Source: CAWIOX01 sp963837775 (GTDB lineage Bacteria; Pseudomonadota; Gammaproteobacteria; Burkholderiales; Burkholderiaceae_D). From it: DNA of 64,000 nucleotides. The notes beneath the pieces are model-generated. The model was not told the DNA's origin, searched no databases, and saw only the letters and a program-made list of their open reading frames with translations. This document shows positions 9,958 through 18,158 of this stretch, piece by piece (the stretch's first letter is position 1; each line of letters starts with the position of its first letter). The translations under genes and the position numbers were made by a program. The DNA is taken from the NCBI GenBank assembly GCA_963837775.1, contig CAWIOX010000035.1, forward strand, positions 1 through 64,000, read 5' to 3'.

Positions 9958-10440
9958 ATGAGCCGAGGAATGCCGTCAATGGTTGCACTTTTGGGATTGC
10001 TCGCAGTCGCGGGTTATCAAAACCGGGACAAAATCGCGGAGGTGATGGGGGGTCGGCAGCAAGAGCCCGAGGGCAAACCCGACCCAAGCGAACCGCAAAG
10101 TCAGGGCGGATTGCTCGGCAAGCTGGGCGGGCTGCTCGGCGGCGCGGGTGTCGGCAGCGTACTGAGCGGTGGGCTACGTGACCTGGTCGATCGTTTCAAG
10201 CAGAACGGCCACGGCCCGGCTGCGGACTCCTGGGTCAGCACCGGTCCCAACCAACAGCTCCGGACGGATCAACTGGAGCAGGCGATCGGCCCCGAAGCGT
10301 TGAACGCGCTTTTGAAGCAAACCGGGCTCTCGCGGGAAGAGCTGCTAACCAGGCTGACTCGGGAATTACCCACAGCGGTGGACAAATTAACGCCTGCGGG
10401 CCGGCTGCCCACAGAAGAAGAGGCAGCTCGGCTGATATAG
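9958..10440 (+). CDS. YidB-family (DUF937) protein
   Basis: A 160-residue protein starting at the ATG at 9958 (MSRGMPSMVALLGLLAVAGY), which has a strong AAGGAG site 7 nt upstream; the longer frame upstream is therefore not used. The hallmarks of DUF937/YidB are present: a Gly-rich stretch (GGLLGKLGGLLGGAGVGSVL), then a C-terminal helical domain with TGPNQQLRTDQLEQAIGPE and LSREELLTRLTRELPTAVDKLTPAGRLP. Function is unknown; the fold resembles a small helical bundle. Codon use and the complete frame suggest an intact gene. It is followed within 30 nt by an IS630 remnant, so its native downstream context is lost. Confidence 0.85.
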   Translation: MSRGMPSMVALLGLLAVAGYQNRDKIAEVMGGRQQEPEGKPDPSEPQSQGGLLGKLGGLLGGAGVGSVLSGGLRDLVDRFKQNGHGPAADSWVSTGPNQQLRTDQLEQAIGPEALNALLKQTGLSREELLTRLTRELPTAVDKLTPAGRLPTEEEAARLI

Positions 10441-10459
10441 CCACTAAGAACTTATCCGT

Positions 10460-10973
10460 AAATGCACTGACCAACACCGATGTGCGTGGACAGCAGGCTA
10501 TGCGCCGGCGGGCAAAACACCCGTGGCCTATGACGGTCGGCGGCACACGCCAGAAACTCTCCATGATCGCCACCGTCACCAACCAGGGCAAGACGCGCTG
10601 GATGATCATTGACGAGAGCATTCAATGCGGACAAGCTTATTGAATTCCTGGCAAGCCTTGATCAAGGACGCCGGCAAGAAAGGTGTTCCTGATTCTGGAC
10701 AACTTGCGGGTGCATCACAGCAAGCCGGTCAAGGCTTGGGTGGCTGAGCGACAAGGAGCAGATTGAACTCTTTTATCTGCCCAGCTACAGCCCACGAACT
10801 CAACCCAGAGGAAAGGCTGAATGCAGACTTGAAGCAGGCCATGGGCAAGTGTGCCGGTGCGCACCAAGGCCAAGTTACGAGATGCCGCTACTGAGCACAT
10901 GACGATGCTGGAGCAAACGCCAGAGCGGGTTATCGGCTACTTTCAGGATCAGCATGTCAAATATGCGGCTTAA
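10460..10973 (+). pseudogene. IS630-family transposase remnant (C-terminal part, several frameshifts)
   Basis: Pieces in different plus-strand frames read NTDVRG, then TVGGTRQKLSMIATVTNQGK and RWMIIDE, then FNADKLIEFLASLIKDAGKK, LILDNLRVHHSKPVKAW, ELFYLPSYSPELNPEE, ADLKQAMGK and finally ERVIGYFQDQHVKYAA. The DNLRVHH and ELNPxE blocks are the second and third DDE residues of IS630 transposases. The N-terminal half is missing and there are at least four frame breaks, so the copy is dead. The sequence just after the stop (about 10974-10998) may include its right end. No partner copy is present in the window. Confidence 0.85.
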
Positions 10974-10997
10974 AACTTCATCGGGCCGGATCAATAG

Positions 10998-11489
10998 GAT
11001 GTTAAGAGGGGCACGTTGAAGTGCATTTCGTACTCATACCAATCTGAGGGCCTTGCGCCGCGCCTTCCCGAACGTCAGTTCCTGGTCGAATCCGGGTGGC
11101 CAATTTGGCACAAGGTTCGCCACACAGATGCCTGTAGATCGCTAGGTGGCAATGGCAGCTTTGGAGCAGGCAGATCGCAAATCTCTACGTCCGGATACGC
11201 TGCACTGCTGTCATTGGGGCGAAAAACCTGAACGGCTCTTGTGGGTCGAGACCTGCCCGCCAGGCTTTGGAAAACCAGCCGCTCGTTGAGAAATTTCCGT
11301 CAACGGCCGGTCTACCCACCTAAGCTGCCGTTCGTTCCAATGTAGGCGAAGAACGCATTTTGCATAGAACTGGTTCGCGTTCCATCGAAGCCCAGTGACC
11401 GCAACCAGTCTGCAGCGGACCTTCAACTAGAGGCGTGCGCCCCATGCTGTAGCCACCTAACTGCGCCGTCTTCTGCTGACAGCGCGGCC
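10998..11489. other. Stretch without identifiable gene
   Basis: I see no gene here. Short open frames on both strands lack family features, codon bias or ribosome-binding sites. The interval lies between the IS630 remnant and the LysR/AsnC junction and is best read as scrambled accessory DNA. Confidence 0.4.
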
Positions 11490-11650
11490 CCGAGAACTCT
11501 TCATCCAGCGCATCCAGAAATCCCCGCGTGCGGGCCGGCATCAATCGGCGTCCGGGAAACACGGCCCAGGACGTGACTACCGGCAGGTTCCAGTCCGCCT
11601 GTACCTGGACCAGTTCACCGCTTTCCACATACGGCACACCAAAGCGATCC
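11490..11650 (-). pseudogene. LysR-family regulator, C-terminal fragment
   Basis: The minus strand encodes PYVESGELVQVQADWNLP then SWAVFPGRRLMPARTRGFLD, the last about 50 residues of a LysR-type regulator's effector-binding domain (the WAVFP-LMPAKTRAFVDFL pattern is near-universal at this end). No DNA-binding domain or upstream part is present: at about 11640 the sequence switches to an Lrp/AsnC fragment on the opposite strand. The frame also runs past the usual end, to 11320, without a native-looking stop. It is a truncated, non-functional remnant. Confidence 0.75.
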
Positions 11651-11847
11651 TGGCACATCCGGAAGTGCTGTCCTGCCACAAGATTACCGGCAAGGCGGAT
11701 TACCTGTTGCAAGTGGTGTCCGGGGACCTGGATTCCTACGGCGAGTTCGTCGAACAGGGGTTGCGCGTGATGCCGGGCGTGGCGTCGATTCATTCCAGCC
11801 TGGCGCTGCGCGAAATCAAATCATCGAGCCGTTTGCCGGTGTATTAG
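11630..11847 (+). pseudogene. Lrp/AsnC-family regulator, C-terminal fragment
   Basis: The plus strand encodes AILAHPEVLSCHKITGKADYLL, VVSGDLDSYGEFVEQGLRVM and PGVASIHSSLALREIKSSSRLPVY, then stop. This is the RAM/ligand-binding end of an Lrp/AsnC-type regulator: the CHKITGKADYLL block and the PGV-SSLALREIK strand are typical. The helix-turn-helix half is absent. The fragment is joined head-on to a LysR remnant on the other strand, so this is a recombination or deletion scar and not a gene. Confidence 0.78.
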
Positions 11848-11899
11848 CTCATGCGGACGTTTTGGCGTTCGCAAGCCGCCAGCTACAATGCGTCCGCCG

Positions 11900-11984
11900 A
11901 AAAATATACTGCCCACTGTATTTTTAAACGCGCAATGAAACCGTGCGGGAACTGCCATGTTTATCGGCATACCCCCGTATTTTT
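11900..11984 (+). repeat. Dispersed intergenic repeat, copy 1
   Basis: The core GCAATGAAACCGTGCGGG (11932-11949) is flanked by TGTATTTTTAAAC on the left and GCCATG-TTATCGGCATACCCCC on the right, with ATACT at 11906 and ATACCCCC at 11969. Five other copies occur at 17386, 27468, 31211, 41320 and 58379. It lies between the AsnC fragment and the FMN reductase stop, at the right edge of the mobile-element-rich part. Confidence 0.75.
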
Positions 11985-11986
11985 CA

Positions 11987-12529
11987 TCAAATATCAGTCA
12001 ACTCCGCAGGCTGCGCAATGGCCGCCTGCAGCGCGCGCAACGCCTGCTGCAGCGCGCCGGCAAGCTCCGGATCGGCAACGATGCCCGCCTCGTCCAGCCC
12101 GGCACCGATGATAGGCAGCGTGATCGACGCCTCGTCAACCACGCGGGCCGACATCACGCTGAGGACTTCCTTCAGCGCCGCCTGCGCGTGGACTGCCCTG
12201 GGCGATGCATTGAGCAAGGCGACCGGCTTGTCGACGAACGCCTCGCACCCGACCATCCAGTCGAGCCCGTTCTTCATCGCGCCGGTGATCCCGTGCGCGT
12301 ATTCTGGGCTGGCGATCAATACCGCATCGGCGGCCAGCAGCTGCGCCCGAAAATTGGCAACCGCCGCCGGTGCATCGGCCTCGATATCCGGGTTGAACAG
12401 CGGCAGATCGCCGAGTCCGCCGAACAACTCGACCACAATGCCGGGTGGCGCCAGCCGCGCCGCTGCACGCAACAGCGCGCTATTGAGCGAGGCGGCGCGC
12501 AGGCTGCCCGAGATGGCGAGGATTTTCAT
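11987..12529 (-). CDS. NADPH-dependent FMN reductase (flavodoxin-like quinone/azoreductase family)
   Basis: A 180-residue flavodoxin-fold protein. The phosphate-binding loop SGSLRAASLNSALLR (residues 7-21) and the SPEYAHGITGAMKNGLDW block (residues about 94-111) are the two FMN-contact signatures of NADPH-dependent FMN reductases such as ArsH, ChrR and EmoB. These enzymes reduce flavin, quinones or metal oxyanions in the cytoplasm. Its start overlaps the stop of the GNAT gene by 4 nt (ATGA), so it is the last gene of a cupin-GNAT-FMN reductase operon. It is shorter than ArsH, so I do not call it that. Confidence 0.88.
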   Translation of the reverse strand: MKILAISGSLRAASLNSALLRAAARLAPPGIVVELFGGLGDLPLFNPDIEADAPAAVANFRAQLLAADAVLIASPEYAHGITGAMKNGLDWMVGCEAFVDKPVALLNASPRAVHAQAALKEVLSVMSARVVDEASITLPIIGAGLDEAGIVADPELAGALQQALRALQAAIAQPAELTDI

Positions 12530-13044
12530 GATGATCGAGGTTTGAATTGAGCCGCCTGCGCGACTTTTTGCGCGGGTTCGATGGAATCATCGGACAGCGC
12601 GGCGACGGATTTGCTGAGAAATGCGGACGATGCCGGGCATAGCCCTGAGAACTGCGGCGTGGCCTGGATCGCAGGCGGCGCGGCAGACCTGGAAGCAGGC
12701 ACGAAACCCAGCTTGCCGAAGAAGGCCGGCGCCGTTGTCGTCAGCAGGAACAATGTCCCGACACCCCGGGACGCGGCCAACTGCTCGGCGAAAGCGACCA
12801 GTTGCTGCGCCAGACCATGCCCGCGATGGGCCGGCGATACCGCCAGCGAGCGCAGCAGACCGACCGGGCCGAACAGTTCAAGCCCGATCACCGCGACCAG
12901 GCCGGACCCGGCGCGGATGCCGAAGAACTGCGGCGCCCGGGCCGCAGAAATATCGGCGACCGGCAAGCCGCAGTCGGCAAGAAGCGGCACGATGTCGTCG
13001 AGTTCAGCGATCGCTTCGATGCGGGCGCGCATAGGGCCGGCCAT
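12526..13044 (-). CDS. GNAT-family N-acetyltransferase, ArsN2-like
   Basis: A 172-residue protein from the ATG at 13044 (MAGPMRARIEAIAELDDIVP). The acetyl-CoA-binding motif A, SLAVSPAHRGHGLAQQLVAF, matches the Q/RxxGxG/A consensus; the C-terminal part has LTTTAPAFFGKLGFVPASR, as in arsenic-resistance ArsN2-type and YhbS/PanZ-like acetyltransferases. The substrate is not shown by sequence, and no arsR, arsB or arsC lies nearby, so an arsenic role is only a possibility. It starts 4 nt past the cupin stop and overlaps the FMN reductase by ATGA, so the three genes form one tightly coupled operon. Confidence 0.82.
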   Translation of the reverse strand: MAGPMRARIEAIAELDDIVPLLADCGLPVADISAARAPQFFGIRAGSGLVAVIGLELFGPVGLLRSLAVSPAHRGHGLAQQLVAFAEQLAASRGVGTLFLLTTTAPAFFGKLGFVPASRSAAPPAIQATPQFSGLCPASSAFLSKSVAALSDDSIEPAQKVAQAAQFKPRSS

Positions 13045-13048
13045 ACGC

Positions 13049-13379
13049 TCAGTCCACCACGAACAGTTTGGCGCCGATCGGTGTCGATGAGCGATGCGCT
13101 TCGGCATTGTCGGCCACCTGGTAGCTCATTCCCGGCGTGAGGATGAACTTGCGGCCATCGTCGAGTTCCGTATGCAGTTCGCCTTCCAGGCACAGCAGGA
13201 TATGGCCCTTCACGCACCAGTGGTCGGCCAGATAACCGGGCGTGTACTCGCACCATCCTGACCCGGATGCCGCCGAATTGCCGCGTGCGCCAGTAGGCGG
13301 TCCCGGTTGTGCCCTGATGTTCGGTGGCCTCCAGCGCTGACCAGTCGGTGGTGCCGAAACAGATGTCGGTCATTTGCAT
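13049..13379 (-). CDS. Small DHCW-motif cupin protein (one frameshift)
   Basis: The N-terminal piece MQMTDICFGTTDWSALEATE to FGGIRVRMV is in one frame. The C-terminal piece EYTPGYLADHWCVKGHILLC and LDDGRKFILTPGMSYQVADN then PIGAKLFVVD is in another. An extra base near 13251 separates them, and removal restores 109 residues, the usual length of DHCW-motif cupins. The H-C residues of DHWCxKGH and the later EL-E positions would bind a metal in the beta-barrel. Family members are uncharacterised. First gene of the cupin-GNAT-FMN reductase operon; the promoter should lie in 13380-13600, divergent from the solute-binding protein gene. Confidence 0.75.
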
Positions 13380-13628
13380 GTTCGTCCTTGTTTATTTGAT
13401 CCTGAATTTCTGACTTTATGGCAACAAAAAACCTTCGCCAGCTTAAAAAGCCGGGCAATAAATTATCCGCTTCAGAATATTTTATAGTACGCTTAACTTG
13501 AACCAACTATTTCAACCCGGAAATGGTTAGACCTATATGGCAGCTGCCCGATTTAGCTATAGCGTGCTGAGGATACAGCTGATCAGCTGTATAGGCTGGG
13601 CACCCGACACCGGCTCGCGCCAGGGAAT

Positions 13629-14940
13629 GTGATGAGTACGAAGATACTTAATACAGCGGCCCTGTCGCTGACAGCGATCTTCCTCACCCTTGCCCTCGCA
13701 GGCTGCGCCGGAAGAGAGGAAAGCGCAACGAGTCCGGCCGCAGCGAAGCTTGTGCCCCAAACCACGATCACCGCACTGGTCTGGGCGCCTGACTGGCCGG
13801 AACAGATGCATCAGATCGCGGCCGAGTTTACCAAGGCCAATCCGCAGATCCGGGTCAATGTCCAGTTCATGATCGGCAATTCGGTCGAAGAAAATATCAA
13901 ACCCAAGATTGCGTCGAACAATCTTCCCGACCTGATGTCGGTCAATCCGAACGCCTATGCGGCCGGAGTTGGCCGATCAGGGCATTCTGGCCGATGTCAG
14001 CCAGAGCCCGGTCTGGGACAATATGCTCGACAGCCTGAAGGCCGACTGGACCAGCGGCAACAACAAGCACTACGGCATTTCCGGCGGGGTTGCGGCGACC
14101 CTGATGTACTACAACAAGGACATGTTCAGGCGGGCCGGGATCACTGCGCTGCCGACCAATTTCGATGAATTCCTGACTGTCTGCGAACGGCTGAAAAAGG
14201 CCGGCTTTACGCCCATCATGTGGAGCGGCGGCTTCCCCAATATTCTGGGCAATGGCCCGTTCAGCTTCGGCTTTGCCAACAATGTGGCGGCCAAAGATGC
14301 CGACTGGAAGAAAAAAATCGGCGACGGCAGCCTGAATCTCGATACCGCCGAGGGCGCCGACATCTTCGCCAAAATCAAGCTGGTGGCGGTGCGCGGCTAT
14401 GCCCAGACAGGGTATATGGACACCAATTACGACGAGGGCATCAGGCTGTTTACCGAGGGCAAGACCGCAATGGCATTTCACGGCAGCTGGGCTTCCGGCC
14501 TGCTGATGAACGGCAAGGGCTTCAAGACCGGCGTCTTCATTCCGCCCTGGAATGCCGCAGGCAAGCGCCTGGTGCCGGTGATCGGCAGCGAGACCGGCTT
14601 TGCGGTATGCGAAACCCCGAACAAGGCAGCGGCGTTGCAGTTCCTTGAGTTCATGTATGGCAAGGGCTTTCCGATCCAGCAAAACAAGCGGCAAAACATT
14701 CCCCCTCTGAAAAAGGTGCAGGGCCAGGTGGTCAGCGATCCGCAAATCACCGACTACGTCAGGACCGTCGGCGCATTCCCGGTCACGGCCAGCCCTTATT
14801 ACTCGTTTCTGCCGGCATCAACGATCGAATTGCTGCATGCCTTGCTGCAGGAGGTGTTGCTTGGCAACACGACGCCGCGCCAGGCCGCCAGGCGGCTGAA
14901 CGCTTCGATCAGGAACGAAGCGCAGAAAAACAATAAATAG
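13629..14940 (+). CDS. Extracellular solute-binding lipoprotein, ABC-sugar type (one frameshift)
   Basis: A lipoprotein signal ending in LALAGC (Cys26) precedes a family-1 type solute-binding protein: TTITALVWAPDWPEQMHQIA, then FTKANPQIRVNVQFMIGNSV, DLMSVNPNAYA, later MYYNKDMFRRAGITALPTNF and MAFHGSWASGLL. An extra G near 13965 (after NAYAA) shifts the frame; removing it gives 436 residues. Such proteins bind sugars, oligosaccharides or similar solutes in the periplasm. No ABC permease or ATPase gene is adjacent. Instead, 11 nt downstream begins a Cache-HAMP-GGDEF diguanylate cyclase on the same strand, which suggests this protein is a ligand sensor subunit and not a transporter part. That role is inference. 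Confidence 0.85.
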
Positions 14941-14951
14941 GTTCAGGCGCG

Positions 14952-16694
14952 ATGAGACTCTTTAAATTTTCCTTAACCTTCTTATTAAGAAAAATAGAAA
15001 TCCGCTACCGGCTGATTAATTCATTCATCTTGCTGTCACTGCTGCCGCTGCTGATTTCCGGCGCCATTTCGTATCACGAATCGAGCAAGGCGATCCAGGA
15101 CAAGACCCGCATCTTTGCGACCGAGATCGTCAAGCAGGTCGCCAAGAACGTCCAGCTGCAAATGGCGCAAATCGAGTCCGACAGCGAAACGCTGGTGCTG
15201 TCGGACCAGGTGCAGTCGGCACTGGCGCATTACGCCGGCAACAATCCGGCAGAAAAAGCCCGGGCGCGGGCCGAGATGACCAAGATTCTGCTCGACGCCT
15301 ATGGCTCATTCGACCATATCAATCAAAAATATTTTCTCGACTCAGGCAAGCAGATCATGGATTCCCAGGTGTTTTCGCAACTGGGCCTGGGCGTGTTGCA
15401 AGTGGTTGATCAGGCGCCGTCACTGAAGGGGCGGCCTTACTGGGACACGCTGGACGTCAGAAACGGCCAAAAAAACATCGTGATGTTCCGGGAAATTTTT
15501 TTCAAGGCGAACAACCGGCTGGCCGGCGGCCTGTTCCTGGGCATGCGACAAGCGCATTTTTCCAATATTTTTGACGACGTCGATCTGGGTGCCGGTAGCG
15601 ACATCTACATCCTCGACGCCAAGGATGGCAGCATCATCGTCCAGACCCGGGATAAATTGGTCATGGTCGGCGTCAGTACCACCAACCATGCGCTGGCCGA
15701 GAAAATCGGAGAAAGCCTGCTGCGCGGCCAGCAAACCGGGTTTATCACCTATGAAAACACGCGAGTTGCGCCACGAAGCGGAAAGGGAGCCGGAAAATTT
15801 GTGGCCGCATATACGCAAATTCCGCGCAGCACCTGGTTTGTGGTCAGCTCGATTCCATACAATAATCTGCTGGCCGAAGCGCAGTCGGTGCGCGACAAAA
15901 TGATCCTGATCGGCTTCATCTGTTTTGTCTGTTCGATCGTGCTGGCCTACATTATCTCGCGCAGCATCTCGACGCCGTTGAAAAAACTGGTCGGCATCAT
16001 GCAAGAAACCGAGACTGGAAACTACAAGATCCGCATGGCGCATGAAGGCAAGGATGAACTCACCGTACTGTCGCAAAAATTCAACGAGATGGCCAGCACC
16101 ATCGATCATGAATATGCGCTGCTGGAAGAGCGTGTCGCCGAGCGCACCCAGGACCTGGAACAGGCGAACCGCAAGCTCGCTGCACTGAGCATGACCGACG
16201 GCCTGACCGGCATCCCGAACCGGCGCCGCTTCGACGAAGCGCTGCTGACGGAATGGCAGCGCGCGGCGCGGGCCGGGCAGCCGCTGGCGCTGATCATGCT
16301 GGATGTCGATTTTTTCAAAAATTACAACGACCATTACGGCCATCAGGAAGGCGACATCTGCCTGCGCAAGGTGGCGCGCGTGCTGCAGTCGCATGCACGC
16401 CGCGCCAGCGACCTGGCGGCGCGCTACGGCGGCGAGGAGTTCGTGATGCTGGCGCCGGAAACCGATGCCGACAGCGCGCTGAGCCTGGCCGAAAGCGTTC
16501 GCCAGTCACTCGAAGCGCTGGCCCTGCCGCATGTGCAGTCGCCGCTGGGCTGCGTGACGTGCAGCATCGGCGTAGCGGTTCTGGCGCCCGACGAGAACCA
16601 GACCCCGGAGATGTTCATCCGCATGGCCGACAAGGCGATGTACCGCGCAAAGGCGCAGGGACGCAATCAAGTGGAACTGGCGGGCAGAAAATAG
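14952..16694 (+). CDS. Membrane-bound diguanylate cyclase (Cache-HAMP-GGDEF)
   Basis: A 580-residue sensor enzyme predicted to make cyclic di-GMP. Order: TM1 about residues 22-42, a periplasmic double-Cache domain (about 45-310), TM2 about 313-335, HAMP (about 336-390), a coiled-coil linker (LEERVAERTQDLEQANRKL) and a GGDEF domain (about 415-575). The active-site motif is RYGGEEF at about 491-497, a functional GG(D/E)EF. RASD five residues before it is an intact I-site, so product feedback is expected. No EAL domain is present. The gene follows the solute-binding protein by 11 nt, and the two are almost certainly cotranscribed. The signal sensed is unknown. Confidence 0.92.
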   Translation: MRLFKFSLTFLLRKIEIRYRLINSFILLSLLPLLISGAISYHESSKAIQDKTRIFATEIVKQVAKNVQLQMAQIESDSETLVLSDQVQSALAHYAGNNPAEKARARAEMTKILLDAYGSFDHINQKYFLDSGKQIMDSQVFSQLGLGVLQVVDQAPSLKGRPYWDTLDVRNGQKNIVMFREIFFKANNRLAGGLFLGMRQAHFSNIFDDVDLGAGSDIYILDAKDGSIIVQTRDKLVMVGVSTTNHALAEKIGESLLRGQQTGFITYENTRVAPRSGKGAGKFVAAYTQIPRSTWFVVSSIPYNNLLAEAQSVRDKMILIGFICFVCSIVLAYIISRSISTPLKKLVGIMQETETGNYKIRMAHEGKDELTVLSQKFNEMASTIDHEYALLEERVAERTQDLEQANRKLAALSMTDGLTGIPNRRRFDEALLTEWQRAARAGQPLALIMLDVDFFKNYNDHYGHQEGDICLRKVARVLQSHARRASDLAARYGGEEFVMLAPETDADSALSLAESVRQSLEALALPHVQSPLGCVTCSIGVAVLAPDENQTPEMFIRMADKAMYRAKAQGRNQVELAGRK

Positions 16695-16826
16695 ACGCGC
16701 CGGGCAAACAATGCGTGCCCGGCTGATTCAGGAAGAATTGCCTGATCGCGATATGGATGTCGACCACCTGCATTTCTGTTACAGATTGAAGTTTTTGCTT
16801 CCATTGACGGCGCCGTTCCCGGTCAA

Positions 16827-17219
16827 TCAAGCGCCGACCGGTGTGCACAGCTCGACCAGCGTGCCGTCGGGGCAGCGCACATACGAGACGATCTGGCCCC
16901 AGGGCTTGGCTTCGGGGGCGTTGAGTTCGGTGGCGCCGGCCGCCAGCGCGGTGGCATGGGCGGCGGCCACGTCGTCGGTGACGAACGCAACTTCGATCCC
17001 GAGCGGTTGCGCCGATGCATCGGCGGCAACATAGCCCGACGGAAAATGCATCGTGCCCATCGCGTGCGACGCAAAGGCCAGCGTGGTTGCGCCGGTGTCG
17101 AGTTCGCCATACGCGCCGGACTCATGGAAAAAGCGGCGCGCGAAGCCGAACGCCGTCTCGAAGAAAGCCAGCGATGCAGCGACATCGGGGACGTAGACGA
17201 TGGTGTAAGCGAATTTCAT
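16827..17219 (-). CDS. VOC-family protein (glyoxalase/bleomycin-resistance fold)
   Basis: A 130-residue vicinal-oxygen-chelate protein: MKFAYTIVYVPDVAASLAFF at the N-terminus, DTGATTLAFASH in the middle, AFVTDDVAAAHATALAAGAT and the C-terminal YVRCPDGTLVELCTPV. The two beta-alpha-beta-beta-beta modules and the conserved ending with an E ligand are clear. VOC proteins include glyoxalases, dioxygenases and resistance proteins that hold a metal or sequester antibiotics; the substrate cannot be assigned. It stands alone, with its 3' end facing the diguanylate cyclase gene, and is preceded by a copy of the dispersed repeat. Confidence 0.87.
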   Translation of the reverse strand: MKFAYTIVYVPDVAASLAFFETAFGFARRFFHESGAYGELDTGATTLAFASHAMGTMHFPSGYVAADASAQPLGIEVAFVTDDVAAAHATALAAGATELNAPEAKPWGQIVSYVRCPDGTLVELCTPVGA

Positions 17220-17385
17220 GATTGCTCCTGTTGTGGATACGCGCTTGGGCGTGACTGACGGATTAGCGCAGACGTGCCGTCCCGAATTCGATTACGTCAG
17301 ATAGCGCATCTTTCGTCGCGCCTTCCGCGGCCGGCGCCGGCGTCGCATCAATCAAAAATGACAAGCGGTGAGTGCATCCTGCCTG

Positions 17386-17466
17386 AAAATATACTACCCA
17401 CTGTATTTTTAAACACCCAATGAAATCGTGCGGGGGATCCCATGTTTATCGACATACTCCCCATTT
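17386..17466 (+). repeat. Dispersed intergenic repeat, copy 2
   Basis: The core CCAATGAAATCGTGCGGG (17417-17434) is flanked by TGTATTTTTAAACA and by CCATGTTTATCGACATACTC. It has ATACT at 17391 and ATACTCCCC at 17454, 63 nt apart, the same spacing as in copy 1. It sits between the VOC gene start and the lolA stop. Confidence 0.75.
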
Positions 17467-17502
17467 AATCTCCAAACAAAGGAGAGTAAAAACCATTTTT
17501 GA

Positions 17503-18150
17503 TTAGTTGTTGAACACGTCCGCGCCCTTCGGCACGACGAATTTGAAGCCGTTGGCGGGCAGCACCGGGTTTTTCTCGAAATGCGTGAAGGTCAGCAGCG
17601 ATACCTGGCCGAACGAGTCGCGCAGCTCCATCGCTTGCGGCACGCCGTTGCGCAGGCCGATGCCGATCTGGTCGAAGGTGCTGTCCTTGGCTTTGGGGGT
17701 GGCTTCCAGCCATTCCATGCCGTCCTTGCTGCCGGCGTCCTTCAGCGTGAAGTTCTTTTCCAGGTCGTTGCTGCCGAACAGGATTGCGGCCGGGCTGGAG
17801 CCGAGCGCATTGCCGAGCTTCTTGATGGTGACCTGATTCAGATCCTTGTCATAGATGTAGAGCTTGTCGCCATCGGCCTGCAGCAGTTGCTCGTAGGGCT
17901 TCAGGTAAGTCCAGATGAACTTGCCGGGACGGGCGAAACTGAAGCTGCCGCTGGAAACATTCGACACCTTGGCCGTGCCGTCGATCATCTTGACCTGGCG
18001 CTGGGTGAACTCGCCCTTGGCGGCCTTGGTGCTGGCGACGAAGGACTTGAACTGGTCGAGCGCGGCGGCATGTGCGAACAGCGGCGCACAGGCGATGATG
18101 CCGATGGCGAGCAATCTGGCCAGCGACTGGTTGCGGTAATGATGGGTCAT
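17503..18150 (-). CDS. lolA: Outer-membrane lipoprotein carrier protein LolA
   Basis: A 215-residue periplasmic chaperone with an N-terminal signal peptide (LLAIGIIACAPLFAHA, cleaved before ALDQFKSF). It carries outer-membrane lipoproteins from the LolCDE complex to LolB. Features of the family are GEFTQRQVKMIDG, the SGSFSFARPGKFIWTYLKPY strand pair with the conserved Arg/Phe positions, DGDKLYIYDKDLNQVT and a C-terminal LLTFTHFEKNP. The gene starts 9 nt after the ftsK stop on the same strand, the usual ftsK-lolA arrangement in proteobacteria, so the two are cotranscribed. A dispersed repeat lies about 35 nt downstream. Confidence 0.95.
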   Translation of the reverse strand: MTHHYRNQSLARLLAIGIIACAPLFAHAAALDQFKSFVASTKAAKGEFTQRQVKMIDGTAKVSNVSSGSFSFARPGKFIWTYLKPYEQLLQADGDKLYIYDKDLNQVTIKKLGNALGSSPAAILFGSNDLEKNFTLKDAGSKDGMEWLEATPKAKDSTFDQIGIGLRNGVPQAMELRDSFGQVSLLTFTHFEKNPVLPANGFKFVVPKGADVFNN

Positions 18151-18158
18151 GCGTTTCC

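Noticed and set aside
12526..13044. An arsenic-resistance island
   Set aside because: Only the acetyltransferase resembles ArsN2; arsR, arsB/acr3 and arsC are all missing.
13629..14940. Programmed frameshift in the solute-binding protein
   Set aside because: There is no slippery run or stimulatory structure, and a dozen other genes in the window show similar single-base breaks.
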